64,000 nt of DNA from an uncultured Anaeroplasmataceae bacterium (GCA_910584005.1 CAJTXR010000003.1:124001-188000); one strand, 5' to 3'. Counted from the first letter of the stretch, positions 42,692-51,548 are shown. Program-made: numbers and translations. Notes: generated by a model not told the origin, from the sequence alone.

Positions 42692-43033
42692 ATGGAAGCA
42701 AAAGCAACTGCAAGTACTGTTAGAATCACTCCTCGTAAGGCTCGTCTTGTTGTAGATTTAATTCGTAATAAGGATGTAGCTGAAGCAAAAGCTATTTTAA
42801 AGCTTACAAACAAGAGAGCTTGTGAAGTGGTATCTAAAGTATTAAATTCTGCATGTGCAAATGCAGAGCACAATTATAATATGGATTCTAATAATCTATA
42901 TGTTAAAACAGCGTACGCTAATGATGGTATTCGTATGAAAAGAATGTTACCTCGTGCGAAAGGTAGAGGGGACGTTATTTTAAAGAGAACTTGCCACATT
43001 ACAGTGATCGTAGCTGAAAAAGAAAGCAAGTAA
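42692..43033 (+). CDS. rplV: 50S ribosomal protein L22
   Basis: This 113-residue L22 reaches into the exit tunnel with a hairpin that can carry macrolide-resistance changes. It has STVRITPRKARLVVDLIRNK at the start, and RMKRMLPRAKGRGDVILKRT forms the loop region. No unusual residue is seen in the loop. AAAGGAGGAT precedes the ATG. Confidence 0.97.
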   Translation: MEAKATASTVRITPRKARLVVDLIRNKDVAEAKAILKLTNKRACEVVSKVLNSACANAEHNYNMDSNNLYVKTAYANDGIRMKRMLPRAKGRGDVILKRTCHITVIVAEKESK

Positions 43034-43046
43034 GGAGGATATTCAC

Positions 43047-43793
43047 ATGGGTCAAAAAGTAAGTCCTACCGGTTTACGTGTTGGTATTAATCGTGATTGG
43101 GATGCTGCATGGTATGCTGCTAAAACAGATGTAGCTGATCTTTTATTAGAAGATTTAAAGATTCGGGATTATTTAAACGAAGTTTATAAAAAGGCTGCAA
43201 TTTCACGTGTTATCATTGAACGTTTAAAGGGAACAAATAAAGATCGTGTTAAAATTACATTATACACTGCTAAACCTGGTGTAGTAATTGGTCATGAAGC
43301 TGAAACAAAAAACAAAGTTGTTAAAGAATTAGCTTATAAGACAAAAAAAGAAATTATTTTAAATGTTGTAGAAATTAAGAAACCTGAATTAGATGCAACA
43401 TTAGTAGCAAAATCAATTGCTGAGCAACTTGAAGCACGTGCATCATTCCGCCGTGTTCAAAAGGTTGCTATTCAAAGAGCTTTAAAGGCTGGTGCTAAAG
43501 GAGCTAAGACATTAATTTCTGGTCGTTTAGGCGGTGCAGAAATGGCACGTAGTGAAGGATATAATGAAGGACAAGTTCCTCTACAAACTTTACGTGCAGA
43601 TGTAGATTACGCTGTAGCAGAAGCACATACAACTTATGGTAAGTTGGGTGTTAAGGTTTGGATTTATAAGGGTGAGGTTTTTGAGTTAGCTCCAAGAAGT
43701 TTAACTGAAAAAAGACCAGCAAAACCTTTAAATAAAGGACCAAAGAAACCAGCTAAGGAAGTTAAAGAAACAAGCTCTAAAGGAGGTAAATAA
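43047..43793 (+). CDS. rpsC: 30S ribosomal protein S3
   Basis: This 248-residue protein at the mRNA entry site has a KH domain (GVVIGHEAETKN, with the GxxG loop altered to GHEA). The typical start is GQKVSPTGLRVGINRDWDAAW, and the C-terminal domain includes QTLRADVDYAVAEAHTTYG. The last 25 residues are a Lys/Pro tail longer than in E. coli S3. The rplP ribosome site (AGGAGGT) lies within this tail. Confidence 0.97.
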   Translation: MGQKVSPTGLRVGINRDWDAAWYAAKTDVADLLLEDLKIRDYLNEVYKKAAISRVIIERLKGTNKDRVKITLYTAKPGVVIGHEAETKNKVVKELAYKTKKEIILNVVEIKKPELDATLVAKSIAEQLEARASFRRVQKVAIQRALKAGAKGAKTLISGRLGGAEMARSEGYNEGQVPLQTLRADVDYAVAEAHTTYGKLGVKVWIYKGEVFELAPRSLTEKRPAKPLNKGPKKPAKEVKETSSKGGK

Positions 43794-43795
43794 TT

Positions 43796-44218
43796 ATGTT
43801 AATGCCTAAAAGAGTTAAATATCGTCGTCCTCATCGAGTTTATTATAAGGGGAGAAAAGCAAAAGGTGGAACTGAGATTGCATTCGGTGAATGGGGATTA
43901 GTTGCTACTGAAGGCTGCTGGTTAACAAACCGTCAAATAGAAGCAGCTCGTATTGCGATTACTCGTCATATGAACCGTCAAGGACAGGTATGGATTAAAG
44001 TCTTCCCTCATCTAGCCAAGACAAAGAAGCCTCTAGAAGTACGTATGGGTTCTGGTAAAGGTGCTCCTGAAACTTGGGTAGCTGTAGTTAAGGAAGGATT
44101 AATATTGTTTGAGGTTGCAGGTGTTCCTGAGGAAGTTGCACGTGAAGCTTTACGTTTAGCTTCTCATAAATTACCTTGCTTAACCAAAATCGTTAAAAAA
44201 GTAGGTGACGAGCAATAA
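43796..44218 (+). CDS. rplP: 50S ribosomal protein L16
   Basis: This 140-residue L16 is near the A-site and interacts with tRNA. It begins LMPKRVKYRRPHRVYYKGR and contains GEWGLVATEGCWLTNRQIEAAR, the conserved core. The start at 43796 is 2 nt after the rpsC stop. Its own stop overlaps the rpmC start (TAATG). Confidence 0.97.
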   Translation: MLMPKRVKYRRPHRVYYKGRKAKGGTEIAFGEWGLVATEGCWLTNRQIEAARIAITRHMNRQGQVWIKVFPHLAKTKKPLEVRMGSGKGAPETWVAVVKEGLILFEVAGVPEEVAREALRLASHKLPCLTKIVKKVGDEQ

Positions 44219-44478
44219 TGAAAGCACAAGATATTCGTAAGTTAACTAAAGATCAAATTGAAAAGAAAATCTTTGATTTAAAAGAAGAATTATTCAATTT
44301 AAGATTTCAAGCTTCTCTTGGCAATTTAGAAAAGCCTGCTCGTATGAATGAAGTAAAGAAAGACATTGCTAGAATGAAAACTATTTTAACTGAAGGTTCT
44401 TATGCTAAGGAAGAAACTCCTAAAAAAAGAACTAGAGCAAAGAAAACAGTTGAAGAATCTAGTAATGGAGCAGAATAG
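44218..44478 (+). CDS. rpmC: 50S ribosomal protein L29 with C-terminal extension
   Basis: This L29 of 86 residues is longer than the usual 63-68. The normal helical hairpin (QDIRKLTKDQIEKKIFDLK, then LFNLRFQASLGNLEKPARM) is followed by about 20 extra basic-then-acidic residues (PKKRTRAKKTVEESS and NGAE). The protein sits at the exit tunnel near L23, so the tail could contact the ribosome surface or nascent-chain factors. It is fused to rplP translationally (TAATG). Similar tails occur in some Firmicutes. Confidence 0.95.
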   Translation: MKAQDIRKLTKDQIEKKIFDLKEELFNLRFQASLGNLEKPARMNEVKKDIARMKTILTEGSYAKEETPKKRTRAKKTVEESSNGAE

Positions 44479-44489
44479 GAGGAGACAGC

Positions 44490-44750
44490 ATGGAACGTAA
44501 TACTCGTAAATATTTTACAGGAACAGTTGTTTCTGATAAGATGGAAAAAACAATCGTTGTATCTGTTGATACTTTTGGTATAGCTAAGCTTTATAAAAAG
44601 CGTGTAAAGAAATCAACAAAGTTTCACGTTCATGATGAAAACAATACGGCTCATGTTGGCGATGTTGTAAAATTCATGGAAACTAGACCTCTATCTAAGA
44701 CAAAGTGCTATACACTTGTTGAGATAGTTAAGGCTAAAGAAACTCTTTAA
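44490..44750 (+). CDS. rpsQ: 30S ribosomal protein S17
   Basis: This 86-residue primary rRNA-binding protein has an OB fold. It contains RKYFTGTVVSDKMEKTIVV and the C-terminal VGDVVKFMETRPLSKTKCYTLVEI block, both typical. TAGGAGGAGACAGC precedes the ATG. Standard location after L29. Confidence 0.97.
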   Translation: MERNTRKYFTGTVVSDKMEKTIVVSVDTFGIAKLYKKRVKKSTKFHVHDENNTAHVGDVVKFMETRPLSKTKCYTLVEIVKAKETL

Positions 44751-44777
44751 TATCGGTTCCTGAAAGGAGGTACTATC

Positions 44778-45146
44778 ATGGTTCAACAAGAAACTAGATT
44801 AGCCGTTGCAGATAACAGCGGTGCTCGTGAATTATTAATTATTAAAGTATTAGGTGGAGCATTACATCGATATGCAAATGTTGGCGATATTGTTGTTTGT
44901 TCTGTAAAATCAGCAGCTCCAAATGGTGCTGTTAAAAAAGGTGATGTTGTTAAGGCGGTTATTGTTCGTACAAAAGCTGGCTTAAGAAGAAATGATGGCT
45001 CTTATATCAAGTTTGATGAGAATGCAGCCGTTATTATTCGTGAGGATAAAACCCCACGTGGAACTCGTATTTTCGGACCAGTTGCTAGAGAATTGCGTGA
45101 TAAAGATTATATGAAAATTATTTCTTTAGCACCCGAAGTACTATAA
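44778..45146 (+). CDS. rplN: 50S ribosomal protein L14
   Basis: This 122-residue L14 is part of bridge B5/B8. It starts VQQETRLAVADNSGARELL and includes KKGDVVKAVIVRT, IKFDENAAVIIRED and the end TRIFGPVARELR, all typical. GAAAGGAGGTACTATC precedes the ATG. Normal length and place. Confidence 0.98.
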   Translation: MVQQETRLAVADNSGARELLIIKVLGGALHRYANVGDIVVCSVKSAAPNGAVKKGDVVKAVIVRTKAGLRRNDGSYIKFDENAAVIIREDKTPRGTRIFGPVARELRDKDYMKIISLAPEVL

Positions 45147-45160
45147 GGAGGTGCACATAA

Positions 45161-45502
45161 ATGCATATTAAAACTGGTGATACTGTTGTTATCATTGCTG
45201 GTAAGAACAGATTTACAAAAGATAAAAAGGGAAATATGGTCCCTACAACAGGAAAGGTTATAAAGGTTTATCCTAAAACAAATCGTGTCGTTGTGGAAGG
45301 CTATAACATGATTAAGAAGCACCAAAAGCCAACTCAGGCAAATCAAAATGGTGGAATTATCGAAAGAGAAGCTCCAATTGATGCCTCTAATGTTATGTTA
45401 TTAGATCCAAAGGAAAACAAACCTGTTCGTGTTGGTATCAAAATCAATGAAGATGGCAAAAAAATCAGAGTTTCTAAAAAATCTGGTTATGAGTTTGATT
45501 AG
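45161..45502 (+). CDS. rplX: 50S ribosomal protein L24
   Basis: This 113-residue L24 is an early assembly protein near the tunnel exit. It carries the KOW motif (IKTGDTVVIIAGKNRF, TGKVIKVYPKTNRVVVEGYNM) and a basic C-terminal half ending KKIRVSKKSGYEFD. AGGAGGTGCAC precedes the ATG. Confidence 0.96.
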   Translation: MHIKTGDTVVIIAGKNRFTKDKKGNMVPTTGKVIKVYPKTNRVVVEGYNMIKKHQKPTQANQNGGIIEREAPIDASNVMLLDPKENKPVRVGIKINEDGKKIRVSKKSGYEFD

Positions 45503-45528
45503 TCTACTTGGAGAGGAGGTAAACAATA

Positions 45529-46068
45529 GTGAATCGTTTACAAGAAAAATATCAAAATTCTGTTAAATCAGAATTAGCGAAAAAATTCGCATATAAATCT
45601 TCTATGCAAATTCCTAAGGTTGAGAAAATCGTAATTAATATGGGCGTTGGAGATGCAGTTGCAAACTCTAAAGTATTAGATGATGCGGTTGAAGAATTAA
45701 CACAAATTACCGGCCAAAAACCAGTAGTTACTAAAGCTAAGAAATCAATTGCGAACTTCAAATTACGTGAAGGTATGCCAATTGGATGTAAAGTAACTTT
45801 AAGAGGAGAAAGAATGTATCAATTCTTAGATAAGCTTGTATCCATTGCATTGCCTCGTGTACGTGATTTCCATGGTGTTAGTGGAAATAGCTTTGATGGA
45901 CGTGGAAATTATACATTAGGTGTTAAGGAACAATTAATTTTCCCTGAAATTAATTTCGATAAGGTTAAAAAAGTTCGTGGTATGGATATTGTTATCGTTA
46001 CTACAGCTAAAACAGATGAGGAAGGCCGTACTTTATTACAATTAATGGGTATGCCTTTTAGAAAGTAA
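45529..46068 (+). CDS. rplE: 50S ribosomal protein L5
   Basis: This 179-residue L5 binds 5S rRNA. It contains PKVEKIVINMGVGDAV, KSIANFKLREGMPIGCKVTLRG and RGNYTLGVKEQLIFPEI, as in all bacterial L5. The start is a GTG at 45529, with GGAGAGGAGGT (45510-45520) upstream. Standard place between L24 and S14. Confidence 0.97.
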   Translation: MNRLQEKYQNSVKSELAKKFAYKSSMQIPKVEKIVINMGVGDAVANSKVLDDAVEELTQITGQKPVVTKAKKSIANFKLREGMPIGCKVTLRGERMYQFLDKLVSIALPRVRDFHGVSGNSFDGRGNYTLGVKEQLIFPEINFDKVKKVRGMDIVIVTTAKTDEEGRTLLQLMGMPFRK

Positions 46069-46083
46069 GAAAGGATATAAACT

Positions 46084-46269
46084 ATGGCAAAAACATCAAT
46101 GGTTGTTAAAAATCATAGAAAACCTAAATATAGTTCTCGTGAATATACACGTTGCGAGCGTTGTGGTCGTCCACATGCTGTAATTAGTAAATTCAAGTTA
46201 TGTCGTATTTGTTTCCGTGAATTAGCATACAAAGGACAAATTCCAGGCGTTAAAAAAGCAAGCTGGTAA
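46084..46269 (+). CDS. rpsN: 30S ribosomal protein S14, zinc (type Z)
   Basis: This short 61-residue S14 is the zinc-ribbon type, with CERCGRPH and LCRICF giving the four cysteines. Firmicutes often keep this zinc form with a zinc-free paralogue elsewhere that is used under zinc limitation. AAGGATATAAAC precedes the ATG. Its position between L5 and S8 is standard. Confidence 0.97.
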   Translation: MAKTSMVVKNHRKPKYSSREYTRCERCGRPHAVISKFKLCRICFRELAYKGQIPGVKKASW

Positions 46270-46302
46270 TTTTTCTTAGATTAGGTAAGGAGGAATAAAG
46301 TT

Positions 46303-46695
46303 ATGATGACAGATCCAATTGCGGATATGTTAACCCGCATTAAGAATGCAAACACGATGCGTCATGAAACTGTAACAATGCCAACCTCTAAAACAAAGAC
46401 TGCAATGTTAACTGTTTTAAAGGCAGAAGGCTATATCGCTGATTTCAATGTTACAAATGATGTGAAAAGTGTTACAACTGTTACATTAAAATATACCGCA
46501 GATAACCAAAGAGTTATTAAGGGGTTAAAGAGAATATCAAAACCTAGTCTTCCAGTTTATACAACTGCAGAAGACCTTCCAAAAGTATTAAATGGATTAG
46601 GTGTTGCAATTATCTCAACTTCTAAGGGTATTATGACAGATAAAGAAGCTCGTAAGTTAAAAATTGGTGGAGAAGTTTTAGCTTACGTTTGGTAA
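46303..46695 (+). CDS. rpsH: 30S ribosomal protein S8
   Basis: This 130-residue S8 binds helix 21 of 16S rRNA and represses the spc operon in E. coli. It begins MTDPIADMLTRIKNA and has the conserved SKPSLPVYTTAEDLPKVLNGLG and STSKGIMTDKEARK. Two adjacent ATGs (46303, 46306) are possible starts; AAGGAGG upstream fits both. Confidence 0.97.
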   Translation: MMTDPIADMLTRIKNANTMRHETVTMPTSKTKTAMLTVLKAEGYIADFNVTNDVKSVTTVTLKYTADNQRVIKGLKRISKPSLPVYTTAEDLPKVLNGLGVAIISTSKGIMTDKEARKLKIGGEVLAYVW

Positions 46696-46725
46696 GATTT
46701 AAATTAAAATATGGAGGTGTTGTAA

Positions 46726-47268
46726 ATGTCTCGTATTGGTAATAAGGCTATCACATTACCTGCAGGCGTTAGCGTGAATGTTGCTGAAGGAAATTTCACA
46801 ACCGTTAAAGGCCCTAAGGGTGAGTTAAGCTTTCAATTCAATAGTGAGCTAGAAATTGCTACAGAAGGTAGCGAATGTGTAGTTAAGCGTCCAAACGATA
46901 CAAAACTAATGAAGATGATGCATGGTACAACTCGTGCATTATTACATAACATGGTTGTTGGTGTATCTGATGGTTTTAAAAAGACGCTAGAAATTAACGG
47001 TGTTGGTTACCGTGCTCAATTACAAGGAAATACAGTTGTTGTATCTGCTGGATATTCTCATACAGTAGAAATGCCTATTCCTGAGGGATTAAAGGTAGAA
47101 ATGCCTAAGAATACAACAATTATTATTTCAGGTATTGATAAACAAAAAGTAGGACAATTTGCGGCAGAGATTCGTGAGATTCGTAAACCTGAACCTTATA
47201 AAGGAAAAGGTATTAAGTATTCTGATGAACATATTCGCCGTAAGGAAGGTAAAACTGCTAAGAAGTAG
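46726..47268 (+). CDS. rplF: 50S ribosomal protein L6
   Basis: This 180-residue L6 near the factor-binding site has two similar domains. It begins SRIGNKAITLPAGVSV and ends with the basic GKGIKYSDEHIRRKEGKTAKK region, which is typical. GGAGGTGT precedes the ATG. Normal length and order. Confidence 0.97.
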   Translation: MSRIGNKAITLPAGVSVNVAEGNFTTVKGPKGELSFQFNSELEIATEGSECVVKRPNDTKLMKMMHGTTRALLHNMVVGVSDGFKKTLEINGVGYRAQLQGNTVVVSAGYSHTVEMPIPEGLKVEMPKNTTIIISGIDKQKVGQFAAEIREIRKPEPYKGKGIKYSDEHIRRKEGKTAKK

Positions 47269-47287
47269 TAGAAAGGAGTGCTAGTAT

Positions 47288-47650
47288 ATGATTAATAAAG
47301 TATCTAAAAATGTAAGTCGTCAAAAAAGACATTTACGTATACGTCAAACTTTAGCTGGTACAGCAGAAAAGCCAAGACTAAATGTTTTCCGTTCAAATAA
47401 GCAAATTTATGCACAAATCATTGATGATACTACAGGTAAAACATTATGCTGTGCTTCTTCTCTAGAAAAAGAAGCAGGGGTAAAGAATGGTTCAAATGTA
47501 GAAGCTGCAACTAAGGTTGGTTCTTTAATTGCAAAGCGTGCATTAGATTTAAAAATTGAGGCTGTTGTTTTTGACCGTGGTGGTTATTTATATCATGGAC
47601 GTGTTAAGGCTTTAGCTGAAGCAGCAAGAGCTGCAGGATTAAAATTCTAA
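47288..47650 (+). CDS. rplR: 50S ribosomal protein L18
   Basis: This 120-residue L18 binds 5S rRNA and is the docking partner for RNase M5, whose gene is in the same window (31777). It contains RLNVFRSNKQIYAQIIDD and DRGGYLYHGRVKALAEAARAAGL, the family signature end. AAAGGAGTGCTAGTAT precedes the ATG. Confidence 0.97.
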   Translation: MINKVSKNVSRQKRHLRIRQTLAGTAEKPRLNVFRSNKQIYAQIIDDTTGKTLCCASSLEKEAGVKNGSNVEAATKVGSLIAKRALDLKIEAVVFDRGGYLYHGRVKALAEAARAAGLKF

Positions 47651-47665
47651 GGAGGGTAAAACTTT

Positions 47666-48181
47666 ATGCGTCAAGATAAAAAAGAACGTAAGGAAGTTGA
47701 ACAACCAGAGTTTGAAGAGCGTGTTGTTACAATTAACCGTGTAACTAAGGTTGTTAAAGGCGGTAGACGTTTCCGTTTCGCTGCATTAGTTGTAATTGGC
47801 GATAAGAAGGGACGTGTTGGTTTTGGTACTGGTAAATCTCAAGAAGTACCTGAGGCAATTAAAAAAGCCGTTGAAAATGCAAAGAAGAATATGATTTCTG
47901 TTGCCACTGTGAAAACTACTATTCCTCATGAAGTAACTGGTGTTTATGGAGCAGGTCGTGTAATTCTTAGACCAGCTAGTGAAGGTACCGGAGTTATTGC
48001 TGGTGGTCCAGTACGTGCTGTTGTAGAATTAGCAGGCATCAGTGACATCTTATCTAAATCATTGGGTTCAGCTACACCTATCAATGTAGTTCGAGCTACA
48101 ATAGAAGGGTTAAAGAGTTTAGAAACTGTTGAACAGGTTGCTTTAAGACGTGGAAAAACAGTTGAAGAAATTCTTGGGTAA
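47666..48181 (+). CDS. rpsE: 30S ribosomal protein S5
   Basis: This 171-residue S5 controls translational accuracy. It has EERVVTINRVTKVVKGGRRF and GYGTGKS-like FGTGKSQEVPEAIKKA, followed by PHEVTGVYGAGRVILRPASEG. No resistance-type change was noticed. AAGGAGGGTAAAACTTT precedes the ATG. Standard place after L18. Confidence 0.97.
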   Translation: MRQDKKERKEVEQPEFEERVVTINRVTKVVKGGRRFRFAALVVIGDKKGRVGFGTGKSQEVPEAIKKAVENAKKNMISVATVKTTIPHEVTGVYGAGRVILRPASEGTGVIAGGPVRAVVELAGISDILSKSLGSATPINVVRATIEGLKSLETVEQVALRRGKTVEEILG

Positions 48182-48187
48182 TCAATT

Positions 48188-48361
48188 ATGTATAAAATTA
48201 CTTTAGTTAAGAGTTTAATTGGTCGTAAGCCTAATCAAGTTGCAACTGCAAAGGCTTTAGGTTTAACTAAGATCGGTCAAACCGTTACAAAAGAGGAAAA
48301 TGATGCAATCCGTGGTATGATCGTAACTATCGCTCATATCGTGAAGGTTGTTCAAGAATAG
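48188..48361 (+). CDS. rpmD: 50S ribosomal protein L30
   Basis: This is a small gene of 57 residues between rpsE and rplO. The translation starts MYKITLVKSLIGRKPNQVAT and has LGLTKIGQTVTKEENDAIRG and a final AHIVKVVQE, the L30 pattern. Some reduced Firmicutes lack L30, so its presence is worth recording. It starts 6 nt after the rpsE stop. The ribosome site is not obvious, so translation is probably coupled to rpsE. Confidence 0.96.
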   Translation: MYKITLVKSLIGRKPNQVATAKALGLTKIGQTVTKEENDAIRGMIVTIAHIVKVVQE

Positions 48362-48378
48362 TAGGAGGTTTTCAGACT

Positions 48379-48816
48379 ATGTTAAATGAATTAAAGCCTG
48401 TAGAAGGCGCAAGACATGCAAAGAAACGTGTTGGACGTGGAATTGGTAGCGGTCTTGGAAAAACAGCTGGTAAAGGGTCTAAGGGACAAAATGCTCGTTC
48501 TGGTGGCGGTGTTCGTCCTGGTTTTGAGGGTGGTCAATTACCTTTATTCCAACGTTTACCTAAGATTGGTTTCCACAGTCATTCACATAAATTCTATGCT
48601 ATTGTCAATATTGAAAAATTAAATTGTTTTGAAGATGGAGCTACAGTTGATGCGAAGAGCTTAATTGAAGCTGGATTAATCAAAGAAACATTAGATGGAG
48701 TTAAAGTATTAGGTCAAGGAGAGCTTTCAAAGAAATTAACAGTTAAGGTTAATAAGGTATCAAAATCAGCACAGGCAGCAATTGAACATGCTGGTGGTAC
48801 TGTAGAGGTGATCTAA
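48379..48816 (+). CDS. rplO: 50S ribosomal protein L15
   Basis: This 145-residue late assembly protein contains KRVGRGIGSGLGKTAGKGSKGQ in pieces near the start and the GGVRPGFEGGQLPLFQRLPKIG block. The C-terminal end VSKSAQAAIEHAGGTVEVI is typical. AGGAGGTTTTCAGACT precedes the ATG. The secY ribosome site lies in its last codons. Confidence 0.97.
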   Translation: MLNELKPVEGARHAKKRVGRGIGSGLGKTAGKGSKGQNARSGGGVRPGFEGGQLPLFQRLPKIGFHSHSHKFYAIVNIEKLNCFEDGATVDAKSLIEAGLIKETLDGVKVLGQGELSKKLTVKVNKVSKSAQAAIEHAGGTVEVI

Positions 48817-48817
48817 C

Positions 48818-50119
48818 TTGTTTGAGAAATTAAAAAAGATTTTAAGCAATCGTGAGATTGTACTTAAAATTATATTTACCTTTGCAATTTTATTTGCATT
48901 TAAGGTAGGAACATATATTCCAATTCCACTTGTGTCAACTACAAGTATTCGACAGGTAATTGCAGGAAATGATTTTTTAACGGTTTTAAATGCCTTTTCT
49001 GGTGGTGGTTTATCTAACTTCTCTATTTTAGCATTAGGTATTTCACCATATATTACATCATCCATTGTTGTTCAAATGCTTCAGCTTTTAATTCCAAAGT
49101 TAAAAGAATGGAGTGAACAAGGAGAAGTAGGAAAGCAAAAGACAAATCGTGTTACACGTTATGTTACCATTGGTCTTGCAATGGTCCAAGCATTAGTACT
49201 TATCTTTGGTCTTGGATCAAAGCCAGAGAATGTCTTAGTTGATTCCTTGATTCAATATAAAAACCTTTATTGGTTGTTCTATGTATATATGGCAATTGTA
49301 GTGACTGCAGGGTCTTGTTTAACCATGTGGTTAGCTGATTTAATCACACGTCATGGTGTAGGAAATGGATCTTCTATGATTATTTCTGCTGGTATTGTTT
49401 CTTCTATTCCTGCAATGTTTACTGCATTAAATGCACAATACTTAGGAGATAAATTATCAGGATTAAATGTATTCCTATATATATTAGTCATCTTATTATA
49501 TATTGGAATGATCCTTGCTGTAGTTTTCTTTGAAGGTGCAGTAAGAAAAATTCCAGTACAATATGCAAACCGTCAGGCTTCACAAGGATCTGATATCCCA
49601 GTTAAGCTCAATAGTGCAAACGTAATTCCAGTTATCTTTGCATCTACATTATTAAGTATTCCACTTACAATTGTTGGTGTTATGGGATTATCCCCTACAA
49701 GTTCTACTGGGGCATTTTGGGTAAATGAGATTTTCTCATCTTCAAAACCTATTGGTTGTATATTATATATTGTTTTAATTGTATTCTTTAGTTTCTTTTA
49801 TTCATTTATGACAGTTGATCCTGATAAAATCAGTGATAACTTAGATAAACAAGGAGCATTTATTCCTGGATACCGTCCTGGAGAGGATACTAAGGTACAA
49901 TTATCTAGAATGCTATTTAGAATCACTTTAATTGGTGCTGCTTATTTAGTGTTCGTTGCATTAGTACCAATCATTGTAACAGCAGCATTTGGATTTACTT
50001 CATCTGCAATAACTGTTGGTGGTACATCATTAATTATTGTTGTTGGTGTAGCAATTGAAACATTCCGTCAAATTGAAACTGCATCAGAAACAAAGGATTA
50101 TAAAGGCTTCTTAGACTAA
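48818..50119 (+). CDS. secY: Preprotein translocase subunit SecY
   Basis: SecY forms the membrane pore of the Sec translocon, with ten helices in 433 residues. It contains the plug and helix blocks GTYIPIPLV, FSGGGLSNFSILALGISPYI, GVGNGSSMIISAGI and the C-terminal GTSLIIVVGVAIETFRQIE. The start is a TTG at 48818. It is supported by GAGGTGATC (48805-48813), a near-perfect anti-16S site inside the end of rplO. Standard place after L15. Confidence 0.97.
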   Translation: MFEKLKKILSNREIVLKIIFTFAILFAFKVGTYIPIPLVSTTSIRQVIAGNDFLTVLNAFSGGGLSNFSILALGISPYITSSIVVQMLQLLIPKLKEWSEQGEVGKQKTNRVTRYVTIGLAMVQALVLIFGLGSKPENVLVDSLIQYKNLYWLFYVYMAIVVTAGSCLTMWLADLITRHGVGNGSSMIISAGIVSSIPAMFTALNAQYLGDKLSGLNVFLYILVILLYIGMILAVVFFEGAVRKIPVQYANRQASQGSDIPVKLNSANVIPVIFASTLLSIPLTIVGVMGLSPTSSTGAFWVNEIFSSSKPIGCILYIVLIVFFSFFYSFMTVDPDKISDNLDKQGAFIPGYRPGEDTKVQLSRMLFRITLIGAAYLVFVALVPIIVTAAFGFTSSAITVGGTSLIIVVGVAIETFRQIETASETKDYKGFLD

Positions 50120-50138
50120 GCTTAAGGGGGAGTTGCCG

Positions 50139-50783
50139 ATGAAATTATTAATAATGGGTAGACCAGGTGCTGGAAAAGGCACGCAAGCTGCAAATATTAA
50201 AGAGTATTATGGAATTCCACATATTTCTACGGGAGATATGTTTCGGGCAGCAATTAAAAATGGAACGAAGCTTGGATTAACAGCCAAAGAATATATGGAC
50301 AAAGGCCTTTTGGTTCCTGATGAGGTAACCATTGGTATTGTTAAAGAGAGATTATTAGAACCTGATTGTAAAAAAGGGTTTTTATTAGATGGATTTCCAC
50401 GTACAATTGCTCAGGCAGAAAGTTTAGAAAACTTTTTAAAAGAAAACGCAATTGAATTGGATGCCGTTTTAGATGTTGATGTTCCTGTTGAAATTTTAGT
50501 AAGACGTATGGTGGGTAGACGAGTATGTAAAGGCTGTGGTGCTACATATCATGTAGAATTTAATGCACCTAAGAATCAAGGGATTTGTGATGTTTGTGGT
50601 ACACCACTTATCCAAAGAGCTGATGATACAGAAGCTACTGCTAAAAATCGTTTGGCTGTATATGATAACAATACAGCTCCGTTATTAAATTTTTATAAGG
50701 AAAGAAAACTATTAAAAACTGTCAATGGAAATCAGTCTTTAGATAAAGTTTTTGAGGAAATTAAAGCTGTATTAGGTGCTTAA
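50139..50783 (+). CDS. adk: Adenylate kinase
   Basis: Adk interconverts ATP, ADP and AMP. The 214-residue chain has the P-loop GRPGAGKGTQA at residues 7-17 and GIPHISTGDMFRAAIKNGTKLG for AMP binding. The lid has four cysteines (CKGCG and CDVCG), the zinc-lid type of Gram-positives. The start at 50139 (ATG) has AAGGGGGAG 6-14 nt upstream; a TTG at 50133 is in frame but too close. It sits between secY and map, as in Bacillus. Confidence 0.97.
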   Translation: MKLLIMGRPGAGKGTQAANIKEYYGIPHISTGDMFRAAIKNGTKLGLTAKEYMDKGLLVPDEVTIGIVKERLLEPDCKKGFLLDGFPRTIAQAESLENFLKENAIELDAVLDVDVPVEILVRRMVGRRVCKGCGATYHVEFNAPKNQGICDVCGTPLIQRADDTEATAKNRLAVYDNNTAPLLNFYKERKLLKTVNGNQSLDKVFEEIKAVLGA

Positions 50784-50785
50784 AT

Positions 50786-51535
50786 ATGATTGAAATCAAA
50801 AGCGAACGTGAAATAGCGTTATTAAAAGAGGCGGGCCGAATTGTTGCATTATGCCACGAAGAAATGAAAAAACAGGTTCGACCTGGAGTTTCAACTCAAG
50901 AGTTAAATGATATTTGTGAACAAATTATTTTAGCTCATGGTGCGACGCCATCCTTTAAAGGTTATGGTGGGTTCCCCTCTGCTGTTTGTGCGTCTGTAAA
51001 TGATGTGGTTATTCATGGAATACCAAGTAAGAAAACTATATTGAGGGCAGGAGATATTATTGCCATTGATATTGGGGCTTGTTATAAGGGATACCATGGA
51101 GATTCTGCATGGTCATATGCAGTTGGACAAATCAGTGAAAAGGATCAGCTTCTATTAAAGGTGACACACGATAGTTTGTTTAAAGGTTTAGAACAGGTAA
51201 AAGAAGGTGCTCATCTTGGAGATGTGAGTGCTGCAATTGGAAATTATGCAACATCCTTTGGCTTTGGGGTTGTCGAAGATTTTACTGGCCATGGAGTAGG
51301 ACAAAAACTTCATGAAGATCCACCAATCTTTAATTTTGGGGAAGCTGGAACAGGACCAATTTTAAAAGAGGGAATGGTTTTGGCGATTGAGCCAATGATT
51401 AATGCAGGAACAAAGCGAGTTCGTGTATTAAAAGATGGCTGGACAACAGTAACTAAGGATAACTCAAAAAGTGCTCATTATGAGCATACAATTGTAGTGC
51501 GTAAAAATGGTTATGAAATATTAACTACACTATAA
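50786..51535 (+). CDS. map: Methionine aminopeptidase, type I
   Basis: Map removes N-terminal methionine from nascent proteins. The 249 residues hold the metal ligands in IAIDIGACYKGYHGDSAWS, FTGHGVGQKLHEDPPI, LAIEPM and HYEHTI, and the His in VVIHGIP. It is type I without an N-terminal zinc finger. The start is 2 nt after the adk stop. It follows adk in the secY-adk-map-infA order seen in Bacilli. Confidence 0.97.
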   Translation: MIEIKSEREIALLKEAGRIVALCHEEMKKQVRPGVSTQELNDICEQIILAHGATPSFKGYGGFPSAVCASVNDVVIHGIPSKKTILRAGDIIAIDIGACYKGYHGDSAWSYAVGQISEKDQLLLKVTHDSLFKGLEQVKEGAHLGDVSAAIGNYATSFGFGVVEDFTGHGVGQKLHEDPPIFNFGEAGTGPILKEGMVLAIEPMINAGTKRVRVLKDGWTTVTKDNSKSAHYEHTIVVRKNGYEILTTL

Positions 51536-51548
51536 TAAGGAGATAAAC

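Noticed and set aside
51271..51277. Perfect 0A heptamer (TGTCGAA)
   Set aside because: It lies inside the map coding sequence, away from any promoter. This heptamer is expected several times by chance in 64 kb.
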